Part shown: positions 19,432 through 26,929 of the stretch, one piece after another
Numbering within the stretch: position 1 is the first letter of the stretch
Layout: every line of letters begins with the position of its first letter
Position numbers and translations under genes: made by a program
NCBI GenBank assembly: GCA_045649025.1
Contig: JAZRPB010000004.1
Location: 1-64,000, forward strand
Source of the DNA: Ornithomonoglobus_A sp045649025
GTDB taxonomy: Bacteria > Bacillota > Clostridia > UBA1381
DNA length: 64,000 nucleotides
Direction: 5' to 3'
Notes under the pieces: generated by a model
Told to the model about the DNA's origin: nothing
Database searches by the model: none
What the model saw: the letters and a program-made list of their open reading frames with translations, nothing else

Positions 19432-20457
19432 TTGTCGATTACAAAAAAACAATTTGGAGAATATAGTGGAAGAACTGTTTATGAGTATACACTCACAAAC
19501 AAAAACGGACTGAGTGCCCAGATTCTTAACTACGGCGGAATAATCAGAAAACTCATATATAAGGGTACAGATGTTGTTCTTGGCCGTGATACGATGGAGG
19601 AATATATAAATAATGAAGGATATTTCTCAGCTATAATTGGAAGAAACTCCAATCGTATTAAAGATTCCGAATTTGAACTAAACAAAAAAACATACAAGCT
19701 ATTTGCAAACGATGGCAAAAACAACCTCCACGGCGGAAAAACAGGCTTTGATAAAAAGATATGGGACACTAAAATAATTGATAAAGAAGAGCCCTCACTT
19801 GTTTTGTCTACCATAAGTCCGGACGGAGAAGAAGGCTTTCCGGGGACAGTAAATATAGAGGTTACATATACACTTACAAACAATAATTGCTTAAAAATCC
19901 ATTATGTTGGAAAAGCTGATGCCGACACTATACTTAATATGACAAATCACGCATATTTTAATCTTAATGGTCATTCAAGCGGAAGTATTAAAAACCACTC
20001 ACTTTGGTTAGATAGTGATTTTTACACTCCAAACTCCGACGATTGTATTCCAACAGGCGAGATATTAAGTGTAAAAAACACTCCATTTGATTTTTCCAAA
20101 GAGCATACAATAGAAGATGGTCTTAAATCCGAGCATAATCAAATTAAAAAGTTCGGTGGCTTTGACCATAATTTTGTTCTTAACGGCAGAGGCTACAGAA
20201 AAGTCGGCAGATGCACAGGCGACAAAAGCGGTATTACTATGGAAATATACACAGACCAAATCGGTATGCAGATTTATTCAGGTAATATGGTAGAAGAGGG
20301 ACGTGTATGCAAAGATGGTGTGGTTTACGGCAAGCATCATGGAATTTGCTTTGAAACTCAAAGCTTCCCAAATAGTATCAACATTCCTCATTTTCCAAGT
20401 ATAATTTTGAGAAAAGGTGAGGAGTACGATACACTAACAACATATAAATTCATATAA
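19432..20457 (+). CDS. galM: Galactose mutarotase (aldose 1-epimerase)
   Basis: A 341-residue beta-sandwich protein of standard GalM length. It interconverts the alpha and beta anomers of galactose before phosphorylation by GalK. Family blocks include LNYGGIIRKL, GRNSNRI, NDGKNNLHGG, NMTNHAYFNLNG with the catalytic His, and GICFETQSFPN with the catalytic Glu. A GTG at 19423 is in frame but overlaps AAGGAG (19418-19423). The TTG at 19432, 8 bases after it, is the better start. galK follows 25 bases downstream, so the two form one unit. Confidence 0.92.
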   Translation: MSITKKQFGEYSGRTVYEYTLTNKNGLSAQILNYGGIIRKLIYKGTDVVLGRDTMEEYINNEGYFSAIIGRNSNRIKDSEFELNKKTYKLFANDGKNNLHGGKTGFDKKIWDTKIIDKEEPSLVLSTISPDGEEGFPGTVNIEVTYTLTNNNCLKIHYVGKADADTILNMTNHAYFNLNGHSSGSIKNHSLWLDSDFYTPNSDDCIPTGEILSVKNTPFDFSKEHTIEDGLKSEHNQIKKFGGFDHNFVLNGRGYRKVGRCTGDKSGITMEIYTDQIGMQIYSGNMVEEGRVCKDGVVYGKHHGICFETQSFPNSINIPHFPSIILRKGEEYDTLTTYKFI

Positions 20458-20482
20458 ATACAGATATAAGGATATAATTGAT

Positions 20483-21673
20483 ATGACAATTGAGAAAATG
20501 AAACAAATATTTTTAGAACTCTATGGCGGCGATGAGTCAGAGCTTCGTGTATTTGAATCACCGGGTAGAGTAAATTTGATAGGCGAGCATATAGACTATT
20601 GCGGTGGTTGTGTATTGCCTGCCGCACTTACTATGAAAACAACAATTGTTGCAAGAAAGCGTAAGGATAATGTTATACGTCTAAAAGCAACGGATTTAGA
20701 TATATTGGTCGAAACCACAATCCCAGAAATGGCAAATCTTAAAGGAAAACTCAAATGGGGAGATTATCAGATTGGCGTAGCATTAGAGCTTATTAATGCC
20801 GGATACGATATTTGTGGTTGTGATTTGTTATATGACGATACAGTTCCACACGGTGGAGGTCTTTCATCCTCTGCCGCAATAGAGGTATCAACTGCACTGA
20901 TGTTTGCAACCTTTGCAAATGAAGCATCAGGCAATACAAAAGAAATTGATATGATAGAAATGGCGCTCTTGTCCCAAAGGGCAGAGCATAATTTTATAGA
21001 TGTAAAATGCGGTATTATGGACCAGTTCGCATCAGCAATGGGAAAAGCTGACCATGCTATATACCTAAACTGTGCAACACTCGAATATCAACATATTTCT
21101 CTAAAATTAGATGGATATAAAATTGTCCTTACCAATACTAATGTAAAACATTCTCTGGGCAGTTCAAAATATAACGAAAGACGACAAGAATGTGAAGAAG
21201 GTTTGCTGGCACTAAAAGGTGCTATGCCAGACATAGAACAGCTTGCCGATGTAACACCAAAGGATTTTGAATTACATAAAGCATTGATTACAAACCAAAC
21301 AGTACAAAAACGAATAAAACACGTTGTATATGAGTGCGACAGAGTGCGTCAAAGTGCAGTTGCACTAAAAAATAACGAAATCACTAAATTTGGAGAATTT
21401 ATGAATGAATCTCACAACTCTTTGCGATATGAATACGAGGTTACTTGTCCTGAACTTGATTTTGTAGTACAAGAGGGACGTAAAATCAATGGTGTTCTTG
21501 GAATCAGAATGACAGGCGCCGGATTTGGCGGTTGTACAGTTGCTATTATAAAAGACGATGATATAGATAACTATATCGAAACCGTTGGAAAAGCATTTAA
21601 TAGAGAATTTGGACATGATGCATCTTTCTATGTTACTCAAATAGGTGATGGCGGAAGAGAAATATTAAATTGA
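20483..21673 (+). CDS. galK: Galactokinase
   Basis: A 396-residue GHMP kinase that phosphorylates galactose to galactose-1-phosphate, the first committed step of the Leloir pathway. The galactokinase signature PGRVNLIGEHIDYCGG is near the N-terminus, the ATP-binding motif PHGGGLSSSAAIEV is at about 130-143, and the C-terminal GHMP motif is MTGAGFGGCTVAI. Length is normal for the family. It directly follows galM. galT and galE are not in the window. Together with the GH2 beta-galactosidase upstream, this gives a route for galactose released from imported oligosaccharides. Confidence 0.96.
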   Translation: MTIEKMKQIFLELYGGDESELRVFESPGRVNLIGEHIDYCGGCVLPAALTMKTTIVARKRKDNVIRLKATDLDILVETTIPEMANLKGKLKWGDYQIGVALELINAGYDICGCDLLYDDTVPHGGGLSSSAAIEVSTALMFATFANEASGNTKEIDMIEMALLSQRAEHNFIDVKCGIMDQFASAMGKADHAIYLNCATLEYQHISLKLDGYKIVLTNTNVKHSLGSSKYNERRQECEEGLLALKGAMPDIEQLADVTPKDFELHKALITNQTVQKRIKHVVYECDRVRQSAVALKNNEITKFGEFMNESHNSLRYEYEVTCPELDFVVQEGRKINGVLGIRMTGAGFGGCTVAIIKDDDIDNYIETVGKAFNREFGHDASFYVTQIGDGGREILN

Positions 21674-21689
21674 AGAAATAATAGAACTT

Positions 21690-21860
21690 ATTCATATAAA
21701 ATCAACATAGGGCTTTATATATAGCTCATGCAGCAAATTTGGCTGTATTAAAAATTTACTTTGTATGTAATATAATTTACATAGCCAAGCATAGTAAAAA
21801 CTCACTCCGTATAATCGTTCCCTCTCCTTTTGTATTGTACGGAGTAGCTATGCTAATTTT
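21690..21860 (+). other. Structured spacer downstream of galK
   Basis: No coding frame with a ribosome binding site is seen. ACTCCGTA (about 21810) pairs with TACGGAGT (about 21838), flanked by AGCATA and TATGCT, so a stem of about 70 bases can form. GTAATATAATTTAC adds a small AT palindrome. Its role is not known. Confidence 0.35.
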
Positions 21861-21872
21861 CTTATAAGTATA

Positions 21873-21898
21873 TCTAAAGTTTTTGACTTATTTCCCTC
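21873..21898 (+). repeat. Right copy of the direct repeat flanking galM-galK
   Basis: TCTAAAGTTTTTGACTTA followed by TTTCCCTC. It is the partner of 19203-19226 in the same orientation. Confidence 0.45.
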
Positions 21899-21912
21899 AA
21901 AATTAAACACTC

Positions 21913-21946
21913 AAAACAGACATGATGCCATGCCTGTTTTTTGTTT
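21913..21946 (+). terminator. Rho-independent terminator after galM-galK
   Basis: AACAGACATG (21915-21924) pairs with CATGCCTGTT (21929-21938) with one mismatch and is followed by a T-rich run. Confidence 0.75.
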
Positions 21947-21998
21947 TGATGCTCATTTTCAGCAAAATCAGTAACCAACTAAAACAACATAATAAACA

Positions 21999-22035
21999 AA
22001 GAAATGGCTTAAACACAGTGTTTAAGCCATTTCTT
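21999..22035 (-). terminator. Terminator of tRNA-Trp
   Basis: A near-perfect 18-base inverted repeat (arms 21999-22016 and 22018-22035) lies three bases beyond the CCA end of the tRNA on the - strand. A T-rich stretch follows on that strand. Confidence 0.75.
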
Positions 22036-22038
22036 GTG

Positions 22039-22112
22039 TGGCAGGGGTAGAAGGACTCGAACCCTCAAGAACGGTTTTGGAGACCGGCATGTTACCATTA
22101 CATCATACCCCT
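22039..22112 (-). tRNA. tRNA-Trp (anticodon CCA)
   Basis: Read on the - strand, the 74-base sequence folds as a tRNA. The acceptor arm is AGGGGTA/TACCCCT, the T-loop is GGTTCGAGTCC and the 3' CCA is encoded. The anticodon loop CTCCAAA gives CCA (plus-strand TGG at 22078-22080), which reads the Trp codon. The gene lies between the sugar locus and the two-component operon. Confidence 0.95.
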
Positions 22113-22150
22113 ATATTTGTTTTTTGACATTGCTTTTACACAACATTAGA

Positions 22151-22179
22151 ATTTTACCATACAATTCTTTTTTTGTCAA
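22151..22179 (-). promoter_or_regulatory. Promoter of tRNA-Trp
   Basis: On the - strand, TTGACA (22179-22174) and TAAAAT (22156-22151) are separated by 17 bases, about 40 bases before the tRNA. Confidence 0.75.
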
Positions 22180-22267
22180 GTGTTTTATTGCAAAAAATAA
22201 AATAAGAAAAAATAATACATATATATTTATATAATACATATTTCTCAAATAAAGTTTTTTCTTTTCC

Positions 22268-22297
22268 TTGACAAACACAGAAATTTTATATTATAAT
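22268..22297 (+). promoter_or_regulatory. SigA-type promoter of the response regulator operon
   Basis: TTGACA (22268-22273), an 18-base spacer and TATAAT (22292-22297). The predicted transcript has a ~165-base leader that contains the 104-bp repeat. Confidence 0.75.
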
Positions 22298-22330
22298 TAT
22301 ATTGGTATGTTGTACAATAAAATGTTGATA

Positions 22331-22434
22331 TAAAAAAGTCACTATCGTGACTGTCGTTCGCACAGCTCACTTCCATAGGTAGACTTTTTTGTAATTTAGG
22401 AAATTACAACATAAAAGTAGTAATTTCCTAAAAG
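22331..22434 (+). repeat. 104-bp structured interspersed repeat, copy A
   Basis: This segment matches the reverse complement of 49918-50021 over all 104 bases, with about 11 differences by eye. The tetraloop-like hairpin TCAC-TATC-GTGA, the GACTTTTTTG stretch and the perfect stem TAGGAAATTA/TAATTTCCTA are kept in both copies. Here it sits in the leader of the response regulator gene, ending 36 bases before its ATG. It may be a small non-autonomous repeat (MITE-like) or a structured RNA element. Confidence 0.85.
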
Positions 22435-22470
22435 ATAAAAAATATATTTTGAAAGGGTTGTGGGCATAAA

Positions 22471-23151
22471 ATGAAGGTACTTGTTGTTGATGACGAAAAG
22501 GTTATGGTGAAAGGAATAAAATTTAATCTTGAACAGGAGGGCTATGAGGTTATTACGGCTTATGATGGCGAGGAAGCACTTGAAAAAGCACACGATAGCA
22601 CCATAGATTTAATTCTGCTTGATTTAATGCTGCCTAAAATGGATGGTTTTACTGTATGCCGTTCAGTAAGGACTTTTTCTGATGTGCCAATTATTATGAT
22701 TACAGCCAAAAGTGAGGATATTGATAAAATACTCGGTCTTGAATATGGCGCTGATGACTACATAACAAAACCGTTTAATATAAGAGAACTAACTGCTCGT
22801 ATAAAGGCTGTAATGCGAAGAACAACTCCAAAGGTTGAGGCTGTGGCTGAAAATGTTTTCTCATCGGGTGAAATAGAGCTTGATTATAATTTCAGAAGAG
22901 TTAAAGTGCGTGGTAAGCTTATAGAGCTTACAGGAAAAGAATTTGATTTATTAGAGCTTTTTGTTAAAAATCCGGGGAAAGTGTATACTCGTGAAATGCT
23001 TTTGGATATTGCATGGGGTAAAGGCAGCAGAGAAGGCGTAAGAACAGTTGATGTTCACGTAAGACGATTAAGAGAAAAACTGGAAATTAAACCTGCTGAA
23101 CCCAAACATTTAAGAACAAAGTGGGGAGTTGGTTACTATTACAAGAAGTAA
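22471..23151 (+). CDS. Response regulator, OmpR/PhoB family
   Basis: A 226-residue transcription regulator. The receiver domain (about 1-115) has the acidic pair D7-D8, phospho-acceptor D51 in LLDLMLPKMDG, the switch residue T in MITAK and K in ITKPF. The C-terminal winged helix (about 128-226) has the RTVDVHVRRLREKLE recognition helix. It overlaps the downstream histidine kinase gene by 23 bases, which means coupled translation. The long leader carries the 104-bp repeat. The sequence is WalR/PhoP-like, but the partner proteins differ from the Wal system. The signal is unknown. Confidence 0.93.
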   Translation: MKVLVVDDEKVMVKGIKFNLEQEGYEVITAYDGEEALEKAHDSTIDLILLDLMLPKMDGFTVCRSVRTFSDVPIIMITAKSEDIDKILGLEYGADDYITKPFNIRELTARIKAVMRRTTPKVEAVAENVFSSGEIELDYNFRRVKVRGKLIELTGKEFDLLELFVKNPGKVYTREMLLDIAWGKGSREGVRTVDVHVRRLREKLEIKPAEPKHLRTKWGVGYYYKK

Positions 23152-24622
23152 TTTTATTAAGGATAAGTGGAAAGATATTAAGAATATTTGTTTTTCTATG
23201 CGTTTTACAATTACTGCGGCATATTTTGCGGTAATTATTGTAACTCTGTTTTTGATGTCTGCATACGTTGTTGGATTATTAAGTAACAACCTATACAACA
23301 CTAAAACAATAGATATGTTTGAAAAGGCAAACATAATATCAGACGCAGCTTCAGAACAATGGGATAAAGATATAAATATAGTGGGTATGCGTCTTGTTGA
23401 TATTACAGGAAGAAGCCTTGCAGGTACAACCATACGCTGCATTGTTACCAATTCATCATATACGGTTTTATATGATACAAACACAGAGTCGGGCTTGATT
23501 GGTAAGGCATATATGCGTGATGAAATAAAACATGCACTTGATGGCGAGCAGTATCATATGATAGGTGAGGACGAAAAGTCGAATTTTATTACAGCATCTG
23601 TACCCATATTTTCAGGTGATGATATTATAGGAAGTGTGTATCTTGCACAGAATGTATCGGATATTGAAAACGCAGTTTCATCGTTACATGGCTCTTTAAT
23701 ATTTTTCTGTATAATTATTGTTGCAATAATAGGCCTGCTTTCTATGGGTATAAGCTTTGCAATCACATCACCATTAAAGGAATTTCAAGAAATTGCTTCG
23801 GAAATTTCAAAGGGTAATTTTAAAAAGCGTATAAAGAAAAAAGGCGTCACAGAATTTGTACAGCTTGGTGAAACAATGAATTATATGTGTGATGAATTGA
23901 ATTTAATTGAAGAAAGACGAAGAAAATTCGTATCAGACGTATCACACGAATTAAAGACACCTATGGCAACAATTAAGCTTGTGTGCGACAGTATAACAGG
24001 CAGTGAGGATTGCAGTCCGGAAATGATAAGAGAGTTTTTGGGTGATATGTCCGATGAGGTTGATCGCTTAACAAGAATAGTAGAAAGATTGCTTGAGCTG
24101 TCCAAGCTTGATGGAAGCACAACTCTCCTAAAGCCTCAAGAGGTTGATGTTAAGGCTATGCTTAACGATATTGTTAAAAAGCTATCTGATATTGCTATGC
24201 AACAAAATATAACGGTATATCGTGATTTTATTGATAATGATTATAGTGTTATTAATGCGGATTACGACAAGCTTTATGAGGCATTATATAACATAACAGA
24301 TAATGCAATAAAATATTCAAAGGAAAGCGGATACGTTAAAATTGATGCAAAGGAAAATGATGGCTTTATTGTAATTAGTGTAGAGGATACGGGTGATGGA
24401 ATTCCTGATGGCGAAAAAGAACGTGTATTTGACAGATTTTACAGAATTGATAATTCACGTTCGCGTGACACGGGCGGTACGGGTCTTGGACTTGCAATAG
24501 CAAGAGAAGCAGTATTAATGCATGGCGGAAGCATAAATATTACCGACAGCAACGATGGTGGAAGCATTTTTACTGTGATTATACCTGTTGGACAAGGTGC
24601 CGTAAAGGAGGTTGAGGAATGA
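23129..24622 (+). CDS. Membrane sensor histidine kinase
   Basis: A 497-residue kinase. TM1 lies at about 25-47, followed by an extracellular sensor of ~140 residues, TM2 at about 188-210 and a HAMP linker to about 262. The phospho-acceptor motif VSHELKTPMATI has H273. The ATP-binding domain has N, G1 (DTGDGIP) and G2 (GGTGLGLAI) boxes. It would phosphorylate the preceding regulator. The start is uncertain: TTG at 23129 is used, and the first in-frame ATG is at 23192. The stop overlaps the ATG of the GerMN gene (ATGA), so regulator, kinase and GerMN protein form one translationally coupled unit. Confidence 0.92.
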   Translation: MVTITRSNFIKDKWKDIKNICFSMRFTITAAYFAVIIVTLFLMSAYVVGLLSNNLYNTKTIDMFEKANIISDAASEQWDKDINIVGMRLVDITGRSLAGTTIRCIVTNSSYTVLYDTNTESGLIGKAYMRDEIKHALDGEQYHMIGEDEKSNFITASVPIFSGDDIIGSVYLAQNVSDIENAVSSLHGSLIFFCIIIVAIIGLLSMGISFAITSPLKEFQEIASEISKGNFKKRIKKKGVTEFVQLGETMNYMCDELNLIEERRRKFVSDVSHELKTPMATIKLVCDSITGSEDCSPEMIREFLGDMSDEVDRLTRIVERLLELSKLDGSTTLLKPQEVDVKAMLNDIVKKLSDIAMQQNITVYRDFIDNDYSVINADYDKLYEALYNITDNAIKYSKESGYVKIDAKENDGFIVISVEDTGDGIPDGEKERVFDRFYRIDNSRSRDTGGTGLGLAIAREAVLMHGGSINITDSNDGGSIFTVIIPVGQGAVKEVEE

Positions 24623-25569
24623 AGAGAACAGTAAATATTCCAAAGCTGATTATATCAATTATATTATTGTTGTTTATTGTGGGTATATTAGTTTTTAGCG
24701 TTTCATATGTTGTGGATATGTTTGGAAACGGAAACAAGCGTGAGTGTGAGTTATATTTTCTAAATAGCGAGCAAACTTCATTGGAAGTGGAAAAAAGAGA
24801 AGTACGCTATAAGGATGATGCAGACCTATACATAAAAGTAATCGACGAGCTTATAAAGGGTCCAAACACTGTAAGGGTAAAGCCGATACTCAACAGTAAG
24901 GTTAAATTCCTCACGATTGATATGAATGACGGTGCAAATATAATAACTAATTTTAGCACAGAATTTCTTTGCGGTGATACTTCAAAGGATATGCTTCGTA
25001 TATATTCTGTTGTAAAAACACTGTGTTCGCTCAACACAATAAACAGCGTGAAGGTTCTTGTAGACGGTAAGGAAATATTATCTCCCGACGGAAGCGTGAT
25101 TGGCTCACTTACAACAGCGGATATTAAGCTTACAGATGAGGTTAATGAGGGAGAAATACACGATGTTACGTTGTATTTTACAAAGGATAACACAAACAAA
25201 CTGTATCCCGAGAAAAGAAGTATAAAAATAACAGACCAACGTCCGCTCGCACAACACGTTGTGCAAGAGCTAATTAACGGACCAAGAACTGAAGGTCTTT
25301 CGTCTTGTGTGTCAAATTCAAGCACACTGCTTTCGGTAACTATATCTGATAATAAATGCTATGTTGATTTCCAAAACGGGTTTTTATCGAAAAATTCAGG
25401 CTCAACAGAGCACAAGCTTTTGACGATTTACTCGATTGTTAATTCATTAACAGAGCTTGACAGTGTGGGTAGAGTACAATTTTTGATTGATGGTAAACGG
25501 GTTGATACGTTTGGTGATATTGAGTTGAATGGTTTATTTGAACGCAATGAAGAATTAATTGAAGGATAA
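24619..25569 (+). CDS. Membrane-anchored protein with two GerMN domains
   Basis: A 316-residue protein with an uncleaved-looking membrane anchor at about 10-32 and two GerMN-type domains outside the membrane, at about 45-165 and 185-300. Both carry the family pattern of a surface strand, a helix ending in ELI(K/N)GP, and a later SV..L. GerMN domains occur in the germination/sporulation protein GerM and in actinobacterial LpqB. The gene overlaps the kinase stop by four bases. By analogy with MtrA-MtrB-LpqB, it may modulate the kinase from outside the membrane. That link is inference. Confidence 0.85.
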   Translation: MKRTVNIPKLIISIILLLFIVGILVFSVSYVVDMFGNGNKRECELYFLNSEQTSLEVEKREVRYKDDADLYIKVIDELIKGPNTVRVKPILNSKVKFLTIDMNDGANIITNFSTEFLCGDTSKDMLRIYSVVKTLCSLNTINSVKVLVDGKEILSPDGSVIGSLTTADIKLTDEVNEGEIHDVTLYFTKDNTNKLYPEKRSIKITDQRPLAQHVVQELINGPRTEGLSSCVSNSSTLLSVTISDNKCYVDFQNGFLSKNSGSTEHKLLTIYSIVNSLTELDSVGRVQFLIDGKRVDTFGDIELNGLFERNEELIEG

Positions 25570-25592
25570 ATAACATTATTTAGATAAAATAC

Positions 25593-25621
25593 TTGAAATA
25601 ATAATAAAACTATGGTAGAAT
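25593..25621 (+). promoter_or_regulatory. Promoter of tyrS
   Basis: TTGAAA (25593-25598), a 17-base spacer and TAGAAT (25616-25621), 40 bases before the ATG. The short leader leaves no room for a T-box. Confidence 0.7.
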
Positions 25622-25661
25622 ATACTTTGTTTATAGAAAGTAATGAAAGGATAAATTTATA

Positions 25662-26882
25662 ATGGAAAGAAACGTATTTGATGTTCTAAAAGAACGTGGA
25701 TTGTTGGCACAAACAACACACGAGGAAGAAATAAGAGAACTATTGGGTAAAGAAAAGGTTACATTTTATATAGGCTTTGACCCCACAGCCGACAGCCTGC
25801 ACGTTGGACACTACTTACAAATGGTTGTTATGCGTCATATGCAAATGCACGGTCACAGACCAATTGCGCTTGTTGGTGGCGGAACAGGTCATATAGGCGA
25901 CCCATCGGGCAGAACAGATATGCGTCAGATGATGACAAAGGAAACAATTGACCATAACTGTGAAAAGTTTAAGGAACAACTTTCAAGAGTTATAGATTTT
26001 AGCGATGATAAGGCTATAATGGTTAATAATGCTGATTGGCTTTTAGATTTAAACTATGTTGAGTTTTTAAGAGATATTGGCTCTTGCTTCTCTGTAAATA
26101 AAATGCTTACTGCAGAATGCTTTAAGCAAAGATTAGAAAAAGGTCTTTCATTCCTTGAATTTAACTATATGCTTATGCAAAGCTACGATTTCTTGATGTT
26201 AAACAGAAAATATGACTGTAAAATTGAGCTTGGCGGTGACGACCAATGGAGTAATATTCTTGGCGGTATTGATTTGTGCAGAAGAAAAGACCAGAAGCAG
26301 GTATATGGTATGACCTTCACACTTTTAACAAACAGTGAAGGTAAAAAGATGGGTAAAACTCAATCGGGTGCAGTATGGCTCGATGCACAAAAAACATCTC
26401 CATACGACTTCTATCAGTATTGGGTAAATGTTGATGATGCAGATGTAATAAAATGCTTAAAGCTTTTAACCTTTGTTTCAATGGACGAAATTCGTGAGAT
26501 GGAAAAATGGGAAGGCAGAGAGCTTAACCAGGCGAAGAAAATTCTTGCATATGAGGTTACAAAGCTTGTACATGGCGAAGAAGAAGCCGATAAGGCAAAG
26601 AAAACAGCCGAGGAAGTTTTTGCAAACGGCGGTGTGAGTGCTGATATGCCAACAACCGTTATTGAAAATGTTGTTGGAATGGGTATGCTCGAAATGCTTG
26701 TAAAAACAGGCTTGTTTAAGTCTAATGGTGAAGCAAGACGTCTTATTATGGACGGTGGATTAAGCATTAACGGAGAAAAGTATAAGGATGTTTCTGGCAC
26801 TATAACTGCTGATATGATTACCGAGGACGGCATAATAATCAAAAAAGGTAAAAAAGTATTCCACAGAGTTGTAACACAATAA
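25662..26882 (+). CDS. tyrS: Tyrosyl-tRNA synthetase
   Basis: A 406-residue class I aminoacyl-tRNA synthetase that charges tRNA-Tyr. The class signature appears as DPTADSLHVGHY (HIGH-type) near residues 41-52 and KKMGKT as the KMSKS-type loop. An S4 RNA-binding domain occupies the C-terminus (about 340-400, SNGEARRLIMDGGLSING). Length and order match bacterial TyrS. It has its own promoter and a strong bidirectional terminator downstream. Confidence 0.97.
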   Translation: MERNVFDVLKERGLLAQTTHEEEIRELLGKEKVTFYIGFDPTADSLHVGHYLQMVVMRHMQMHGHRPIALVGGGTGHIGDPSGRTDMRQMMTKETIDHNCEKFKEQLSRVIDFSDDKAIMVNNADWLLDLNYVEFLRDIGSCFSVNKMLTAECFKQRLEKGLSFLEFNYMLMQSYDFLMLNRKYDCKIELGGDDQWSNILGGIDLCRRKDQKQVYGMTFTLLTNSEGKKMGKTQSGAVWLDAQKTSPYDFYQYWVNVDDADVIKCLKLLTFVSMDEIREMEKWEGRELNQAKKILAYEVTKLVHGEEEADKAKKTAEEVFANGGVSADMPTTVIENVVGMGMLEMLVKTGLFKSNGEARRLIMDGGLSINGEKYKDVSGTITADMITEDGIIIKKGKKVFHRVVTQ

Positions 26883-26887
26883 TATTT

Positions 26888-26915
26888 AAGGCGGTATGAG
26901 AAATCATACCGCCTT
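26888..26915. terminator. Bidirectional terminator between tyrS and the - strand cysteine synthase gene
   Basis: AAGGCGGTATGA (26888-26899) and TCATACCGCCTT (26904-26915) form a perfect 12-base stem between two convergent genes. Confidence 0.85.
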
Positions 26916-26929
26916 ATATTATGTAAAAA

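Noticed and set aside
21674..22000. Possible insertion sequence or CRISPR in the spacer after galK
   Set aside because: No transposase frame, no regularly spaced repeats; only inverted repeats and a terminator.
22034..22234. A 66-codon + strand ORF across tRNA-Trp
   Set aside because: It is the reverse strand of the tRNA plus its promoter region.
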